DNA from: an uncultured Acidobacteriia bacterium
GTDB lineage: Bacteria > Acidobacteriota > Terriglobia > Bryobacterales > Bryobacteraceae
Reading direction: 5' to 3'
NCBI GenBank assembly: GCA_903875575.1
Contig: CAIQWJ010000103.1
Coordinates: 1-46,766, forward strand
DNA: 46,766 nt
Of the stretch, positions 42,386-46,766 are shown in pieces; position 1 is the stretch's first letter, and each line of letters opens with the position of its first letter. The position numbers and the translations under genes were made by a program. The notes below the pieces were generated by a model, which did no database searches, was not told the origin of the DNA, and saw nothing but the letters and a program-made list of their open reading frames with translations.

Positions 42386-42997
42386 ATGTCAGTCTCCATT
42401 CTGGAAACGCCACCCTCCGCGCCACGTTCGGCACCTCCGCGCAAGATATGGACCCGCGGTGAGTGCGAGCGCTTGCGGGATACCGGGGTTCTCGATTACG
42501 AGCACTTGGAATTGATTGACGGAGAATTGATTCAGACCATGGGCAAAGGACGTCCGCATTCATACTCGATCTTGCTGCTTCGCGAGTTCCTGGTGGCGGC
42601 GTTTGGCGCTCTCTTCGTTCAGCAGGAAACACCGATTGACGTCTCGCCCATCGACAACCCGGTCAACGAACCCGAACCGGACCTTGCTGTCATTTCCTGC
42701 CCTTATACACACTATCCGACAGGCAATCCCCCGGCCAGCGATGTCCGCCTGGTGGTCGAGATCTCTCACACCACGCTGACGTTCGACCGTACCGTAAAAG
42801 CGCAGCTCTATGCCCGCGCCGGAATTCCGGAATACTGGATCGTGGATCTGGAGGGACGACGCCTCCTGGTACACCGCGAACCCCGCGAGGGCCAATACCG
42901 ATCCGTGCTGGCCTTTGGCGGGGACGAGCACGTATCGCCGTTGGCCGCGCCAGGTTCCGGTCTCGCGGTCAAAGACGCCTTGCCGCCGAAACAATAG
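42386..42997 (+). CDS. Uma2 family endonuclease-fold protein
   Basis: This 203-residue protein starts at ATG 42386 with AAAGGAA seven bases ahead. YEHLELIDGELIQTMGKGRPHSYSI, EPEPDLAVI, LVVEISHTTLTFDRTVKAQLYARAGIPEYWIVDLE and the C-terminal strand are the Uma2 (DUF820) pattern, a PD-(D/E)xK-like nuclease fold. These genes are abundant in Acidobacteria and Cyanobacteria and their targets are not established. A TATACT hexamer at 42340-42345 is a candidate -10 for a normal leader. It stands alone. Confidence 0.9.
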   Translation: MSVSILETPPSAPRSAPPRKIWTRGECERLRDTGVLDYEHLELIDGELIQTMGKGRPHSYSILLLREFLVAAFGALFVQQETPIDVSPIDNPVNEPEPDLAVISCPYTHYPTGNPPASDVRLVVEISHTTLTFDRTVKAQLYARAGIPEYWIVDLEGRRLLVHREPREGQYRSVLAFGGDEHVSPLAAPGSGLAVKDALPPKQ

Positions 42998-43005
42998 CTC
43001 ACCCA

Positions 43006-43050
43006 CCAAAACAAAACCGGCGCACCACCCTCTTCAGGCAGCGCGCCGGT
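43006..43050 (-). terminator. Intrinsic terminator after the DinB-like gene
   Basis: On the minus strand ACCGGCGC (43043-43050) and GCGCCGGT (43016-43023) form a perfect eight-base stem with a 19-base loop. The stem is followed by a T-rich TTTGTTTTG (43007-43015). It lies 25 bases after the stop at 43075. Confidence 0.65.
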
Positions 43051-43074
43051 CCACAACTGAAACCAAACACCCAA

Positions 43075-43575
43075 CTACTGCGAATCGCCGCTCGGCCCGT
43101 AAATCCCAGGCACCTTCCCGCCCATCGCCCGCAGATACGTGCTCAACTGCCCGCGATGATGCAGCGAATGCTTTACTGCCAGACCCAGCAACATCGCGGC
43201 CGGCATCTTCATCATCCCGAAGAAGTCGATCTCTTCCGCCAGTTTCTCGTCCGAAAGCCCGCTGACACGCGCCAGAGCCGCAGGCACTGTCGCGCTGTAC
43301 TTCGCCGCTCCATCCGCGCCCGTCATAATCCCGCAGGCATCCGACTCGTCCGTATTCCCCCCCACAAACGCACCGTCCGCAATCGAATTCAGGAACCATG
43401 CGTCGATCAAAACGACGTGGCGAACCAGTGCGAGGCCCGTCTTCGACTTCGCGTCCGGCGAATACGAGAGTTTGTCAGAACCTGCCGCTTCCAGCACGCG
43501 CACCGTTGTCGGTATCTCCTGCGCAAAATCGGCGGTCAGATAATTGGCGATTATTCTTGCTTCCTGAGGTGTCAT
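43075..43575 (-). CDS. DinB-like four-helix bundle protein
   Basis: This 166-residue protein starts at ATG 43575, with GGAT in AAAGGATTAACA as a weak ribosome-binding site. Helices include ARIIANYLTADFAQEIPTTV and LALVRHVVLIDAWFLNSI. The metal-site His motif HSLHHRGQLSTYLRAMGGKVP near residue 140, with the earlier His in VRHVV, is typical of the DinB/DUF664 superfamily. Members bind zinc or nickel and include thiol transferases; substrate unknown. A good terminator follows. Confidence 0.88.
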   Translation of the reverse strand: MTPQEARIIANYLTADFAQEIPTTVRVLEAAGSDKLSYSPDAKSKTGLALVRHVVLIDAWFLNSIADGAFVGGNTDESDACGIMTGADGAAKYSATVPAALARVSGLSDEKLAEEIDFFGMMKMPAAMLLGLAVKHSLHHRGQLSTYLRAMGGKVPGIYGPSGDSQ

Positions 43576-43642
43576 TGTTAATCCTTTGTTTCAAATAATT
43601 CCGGGTGAACCCAATCCATTCTAGCCCGACTTCAGGTCTCGA

Positions 43643-44830
43643 TCAAAGATAGCTCAACCACCCATTCCCACCACGCCGTTTCACCCCCGCAAACCAACGG
43701 CACAACGGGTAAAGTGCCGCAATCAAAGTCGCCCAAATCCCATAAACCACCAGCAGCCGGAACCCCCAACCCGGTGGTCGCGCTGCCGGAAACTCCGCAA
43801 TCGAATTGGCCTGAAACAGCCAGTGCGGCGAACCAAACTGCCAGTAGCAAACCGCCACCGCCGCCAGATGCATCAGCGGAATATGCCACAGATAATAGAA
43901 AAGAGGCACCCGCCCGAACGTCACAACAGCCCGCAGCCGTGACAGATCCACACCTTCCAGCAGCCCCAGCACCAGCAATGCCGGCCCCAGCGTCATCAGC
44001 AGATAATCCAGTGACGGCGCATACTTTGTGCAATTCAGAAACGACAATGCCGTGAATACCGCGCTCTTCTGCGCCGCCCACGGCACAGGATCACCGTACG
44101 CATTCAACCCGCGCACCACCAGGAACAACCCGATCAATGCCGTTCCGCACCCCACCAGAAACCGCTTCCGCCGCGCCGCTTCCCAACGAAACACTTCACC
44201 CAGACTGAACCCCGCCATCATCACCGCAAACCACGGAATCAACACGTACCCGGTGAACATCGTCCGCCCCGCGCCCAGGCTCACGATCCCCGGACTATGC
44301 AGGAAATTCCACACCCACCCAAACTCCCCGAACGCCTTCGGCCCAGTACCATCCAGCAGATTATGTCCGGCAATCGTCGCCAGCGCCACGCCCGTGAGCA
44401 CACGCATCGGGAGCCAGATCGCCCCCGCCAGCACAATCATCGACCACCCCAAAATCCAAAGCACCCCCGCCAGCGTAAACCGGTAGTCGAAATTGAAACT
44501 CCATCCCAGGCATCGCGTCACCGTGACTTCCAGAAACACCAGCCACAAACCTCGCGTCAGCAGAAACCGGCTCAACTCACCCCTGGATCGGCCGCGCGAA
44601 TACCACAAGTACGCCCCCACGCCCGTCAGCAGCGAAAAAATCGGCGCGCAGAAATGCGTAATCCACCGCGTGAAGAAATAGGGCACCGTAGTCGCCGCCA
44701 GGTCCACCGGATCAAACTGCGCCCCGCTGAAATAATCCCGCACATGATCGAGCGCCATCACGATCATGATCAGCCCCCGCAGAAAATCAATAGTGTCCAG
44801 CCGCTGCTTCGAAACCGCCGCCTCTGCCAC
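43643..44830 (-). CDS. DUF1624 / heparan-alpha-glucosaminide acetyltransferase-like membrane protein
   Basis: This is a 395-residue protein starting at GTG 44830 with GGAG nine bases ahead. It has about ten membrane helices. RLDTIDFLRGLIMIVMALDHVRDYF is the first-helix signature of the DUF1624/acyltransferase group; His 28 (ALDHV) is a candidate acyl-transfer residue. Other helices include GRVPLFYYLWHIPLMHL. It probably transfers acyl groups to a sugar at the membrane. The gap to the upstream gene (44837) is six bases, so they form one transcript. Confidence 0.87.
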   Translation of the reverse strand: MAEAAVSKQRLDTIDFLRGLIMIVMALDHVRDYFSGAQFDPVDLAATTVPYFFTRWITHFCAPIFSLLTGVGAYLWYSRGRSRGELSRFLLTRGLWLVFLEVTVTRCLGWSFNFDYRFTLAGVLWILGWSMIVLAGAIWLPMRVLTGVALATIAGHNLLDGTGPKAFGEFGWVWNFLHSPGIVSLGAGRTMFTGYVLIPWFAVMMAGFSLGEVFRWEAARRKRFLVGCGTALIGLFLVVRGLNAYGDPVPWAAQKSAVFTALSFLNCTKYAPSLDYLLMTLGPALLVLGLLEGVDLSRLRAVVTFGRVPLFYYLWHIPLMHLAAVAVCYWQFGSPHWLFQANSIAEFPAARPPGWGFRLLVVYGIWATLIAALYPLCRWFAGVKRRGGNGWLSYL

Positions 44831-44836
44831 CCTGCG

Positions 44837-45844
44837 CTACTCCTTCGCAACCGTGTAATAGCTGTACGTATACTTCCAGGCCATTTCCTTACCCGGCTCC
44901 GCCGCCACCGCAAGAAACGGCTCAATCGCCAGCACACTCCGGATCGACCACAACGCCACGCTCGCCAGCGGCTTATCCCCCGTCACCCGCATCCCCGCCC
45001 CCAGCACCCGATTCTCCACCCGGAAATCGTAATCCTTCGACTCGCCGCCAAAACCCTCCACCGGCATATAAACCGTGTCCTTGTTCTGCAGCGTCCTCAG
45101 ATACACAATCTGGTTCCCGCGCAGTTCCGCAAACTGCGCGTTCGGCGGCCGGCTCGTCTTCACCGCAAACGGCAGTGTAATCGCATACCCCGCGGTAGTC
45201 CCCGCCTGGTCCAGCACCAGAAAATTGTGGTTATAAACGCTGCTCGCAATCGCCTGCCGCCCGGTATTCCGCAACGAGTGTTCTATCGTCATTTCCGGCT
45301 TCCCCGCCGTCAGCCGCACCGTCTTGCGGTACACATACCCGTAGCCCGTAGCCGCATCGCTCAGTTCCTGGGTAAACTCCACAAAATCCCCGTCGCTTCG
45401 CACGCTCCACCTGCCGGCATCCACAATTTCGTACTTCGCATAAGCGCTGTAAGGCTTCGCATCCGGCTTCCGCAGCACGCCCACGCCGATCTTGATAAAG
45501 GTCCCGCCCACCTGTGCCGCCTCATACCCCAGCGGCATCTGAAACTCATCCGCAGGTCCCATCGACCCGCTCTCCGCGCTCACCACAATGTCCGCGTCCC
45601 GATACACAAAATCCCGCACCGTCGCATCGTTCCCCGTAAACCAGGGACCATAATAGTTATGCCCGCCAAACTCAAGGCTCGAAATCACGCCCGACCAGTC
45701 AAACCGTGTCGACCGGTAAAACCCCGCCTTCGCATCCGGCAAATAAAGCTTCGCGCGAATCTGCCCGTTCGAAATCTCCGCCTGAGGATAATCGGCGCCA
45801 ATCGCCAGCGAAGCAAACAACAACAATAAAAAGCTAAACCGCAT
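44837..45844 (-). CDS. Unrecognised secreted protein, mutarotase-like beta-sandwich suspected
   Basis: This 335-residue protein has GGAGGAAG before ATG 45844. The signal peptide is MRFSFLLLLFASLAIGAD. The mature part is rich in beta-strand patterns: GFYRSTRFDWSGVISSLEFGGH, GYVYRKTVRLTAGKPEMTIEHSLRNTG and YNHNFLVLDQ. The last, with the NTG before it, recalls galactose mutarotase-like folds, but I cannot place the family. It overlaps the upstream dsbA-like gene by eleven bases and precedes the acyltransferase-like gene. A sugar-binding role is inferred only. Confidence 0.75.
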   Translation of the reverse strand: MRFSFLLLLFASLAIGADYPQAEISNGQIRAKLYLPDAKAGFYRSTRFDWSGVISSLEFGGHNYYGPWFTGNDATVRDFVYRDADIVVSAESGSMGPADEFQMPLGYEAAQVGGTFIKIGVGVLRKPDAKPYSAYAKYEIVDAGRWSVRSDGDFVEFTQELSDAATGYGYVYRKTVRLTAGKPEMTIEHSLRNTGRQAIASSVYNHNFLVLDQAGTTAGYAITLPFAVKTSRPPNAQFAELRGNQIVYLRTLQNKDTVYMPVEGFGGESKDYDFRVENRVLGAGMRVTGDKPLASVALWSIRSVLAIEPFLAVAAEPGKEMAWKYTYSYYTVAKE

Positions 45845-46466
45845 GATCTTCCTCCAGCAATTCCCGAATCCGGGCCGCCAGTATCTCTTCCGGCGCAGCC
45901 CCTGCCGAAACCAACCGCCCGTTGAAAGTGATCAGCGGCACGCCCTGCACACCGGCCGCGCGCGCAGAGTCTTCCTCAGCCCGCACCACATCAGCCAACC
46001 CGGGAGCCTCCGAATAAATCACCCCGCAATCCAGTCCAATCGCACGAAGCGTCTCCGGCTCCCCTACATCCAGCCCCTCCACAAAGTAACCGGTAAACAA
46101 CCGCTCGGCCACCGCATTCTGCACCGCCAACCCGGACCGCAGCGCCGCGGCCATCAACAGATGCGCCCGAAAACTGTTCGGCGTGCGAGCCATCCGGTCA
46201 AACCGAAACTCAATCCCCGCCGCCCGGCCATTCTCGCCGACCCGAGCATCCAGCTGTTGTGAATATTCCCAACTGCCAAACTTAGCCACCCGGTATTCCC
46301 GCCGCGTGATCCCCTCCACCGGCATCCCAGGATTCAACTGGTAAGGATGCCAGCGAATCTCAATCCCCCGCCCCAAAATCCCCGCCGCGCGCTCCAGCCG
46401 CCGCTTCCCGATGAAGCACCATGGACAAACGACGTCGGAAACCACATCCACCACCAAAGGACTCAC
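45834..46466 (-). CDS. DsbA-family (FrnE-like) thioredoxin-fold oxidoreductase
   Basis: This is a 210-residue protein starting at GTG 46466. VDVVSDVVCPWCFIGKRRLERA gives the CPWC active site (Cys 14, Cys 17), with GVQGVPLITFNGRLVSAGA as the cis-Pro region near the C-terminus. This is the DsbA/FrnE group of cytoplasmic two-domain isomerase-like proteins. TATGAT ends six bases before the GTG on the minus strand, so the message is likely leaderless. It heads a three-gene run with the secreted protein and the DUF1624 gene. Confidence 0.93.
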   Translation of the reverse strand: MSPLVVDVVSDVVCPWCFIGKRRLERAAGILGRGIEIRWHPYQLNPGMPVEGITRREYRVAKFGSWEYSQQLDARVGENGRAAGIEFRFDRMARTPNSFRAHLLMAAALRSGLAVQNAVAERLFTGYFVEGLDVGEPETLRAIGLDCGVIYSEAPGLADVVRAEEDSARAAGVQGVPLITFNGRLVSAGAAPEEILAARIRELLEEDHAV

Positions 46467-46637
46467 GGCGAGATCATATCATCTTCCCCATGTCTTCTCA
46501 GTGTTCTCCGTGTCTTCCCTCTGTATTCTCTGTGCAAAATCCGTTGCTGTCTTTTTGCAAACTCTATTTCCCCTGAAATCAACAACATGAAAAATCTTCG
46601 CGCATGAATCTAACCGCCGGCATGTTACTTCTCAGTC
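46467..46637. other. Intergenic region with a degenerate repeat run
   Basis: This 171-base region is divergent. The minus-strand promoter lies at its left edge. 46488-46560 is a run of imperfect TGTCTTC/CTCTGT units ending in ctctgtgcaaaa. No other gene was seen. Confidence 0.5.
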
Positions 46638-46766
46638 ATGTCAAACGTTCATTCGATCGAAAACAGACTCCCGGGTCCAAAGACCCCGGAGGCCAAAGAA
46701 AAGACCCGGCTCAACGCCTATCGTCACGGCCTGACCGGCAAGACTCTCATCATTGCCGAAGAAGAC
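46638..46766 (+). CDS. Partial gene, GPKTPEGK/HGLTG-type N-terminus
   Basis: The last 129 bases open from ATG 46638 and run off the window without a stop (43 codons). RLPGPKTPEAKEKTRLNAYRHGLTGKT is the N-terminal signature of a protein family common in Solibacter-like genomes, usually written GPKTPEGK..S..NALKHGLTG. Its function is unknown to me. The frame's codon use is consistent with a real gene. The rest lies outside. Confidence 0.7.
   Translation, partial: MSNVHSIENRLPGPKTPEAKEKTRLNAYRHGLTGKTLIIAEED

Noticed and set aside
44297-45829. Long open plus-strand frame opposite the DUF1624 and unknown secreted genes
   Set aside because: It spans two real minus-strand genes and is rich in Arg, His and Pro, as antisense frames here are.
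1-46766. tRNA, rRNA, integrase or insertion-sequence features
   Set aside because: None could be seen by reading both strands; covariance searches could not be run.

Overview
The window looks like chromosomal DNA of an acidobacterium close to Solibacter/Bryobacter (Bryobacteraceae). The basis is content: two TIGR03435-type secreted proteins, a large Oar-like TonB-dependent receptor with an N-terminal carboxypeptidase-regulatory domain, a twin NHL propeller protein, two DUF1080 proteins, a pectin-active esterase fusion, high GC and many four-base ATGA gene overlaps. No rRNA, tRNA, CRISPR array, integrase or transposase was seen.

Layout. 1-4740 is an Rhs polymorphic-toxin junkyard: an orphan Rhs C-terminal tip with two overlapping small genes, a 5'-truncated Rhs core carrying an M91-like zinc-peptidase tip (HELAH) with a candidate immunity gene, a SUKH (SMI1/KNR4) gene broken by a 10-bp tandem duplication, and a second Rhs core fragment sharing an exact 54-bp block with the first. 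4911-9907 holds a PEBP-like protein, an NHL-repeat protein, an RluA-type pseudouridine synthase and an MFS transporter. 9947-13240 holds VapBC, a secreted esterase and an unrecognised 446-residue protein. 13241-20011 holds the TonB-dependent receptor, a racemase-like protein, an ABC exporter pair and a TIGR03435 protein. 20070-25851 holds a Phd/PIN module with an expanded 24-bp repeat at its gene junction, a PLL-type lectin coupled to a DUF1080 gene, a second DUF1080 gene, a second TIGR03435 gene and a HigBA module with a frameshifted toxin. 25939-30517 holds a rhamnogalacturonan acetylesterase-pectinesterase fusion with an esterase, a VOC protein and RmuC. 31088-34573 holds a 2-oxoacid dehydrogenase E2, lipB and lpd. 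34615-46766 holds a carboxypeptidase-regulatory-domain protein, an ArsR/SRPBCC/hydrolase operon, a POTRA-only protein with a DDAH-like enzyme, remnants of BrnTA and VapB, an MBL hydrolase, Uma2, DinB, DUF1624, an unknown secreted protein, a FrnE-like DsbA and the start of a partial gene.

How the genes fit together. The secreted esterases, the pectinesterase fusion, the DUF1080 proteins and the receptor suggest outer-membrane and periplasmic handling of plant polysaccharide. lpd, lipB and E2 supply and use lipoate in central metabolism. The recurring accessory theme is conflict modules in decay: three Rhs-associated segments and six toxin-antitoxin loci or remnants, of which three are visibly damaged and one (DUF433) has no partner.

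The best system-level signal is regulatory. Ten genes have a TANNNT hexamer ending 6-7 bases before the start codon and four more have one at 8 bases. The clearest cases have TTGACA/TTGACG or similar exactly 18 bp upstream. This predicts widespread leaderless transcription, with operators sitting inside the -35/-10 spacer at the Phd/PIN and ArsR loci.
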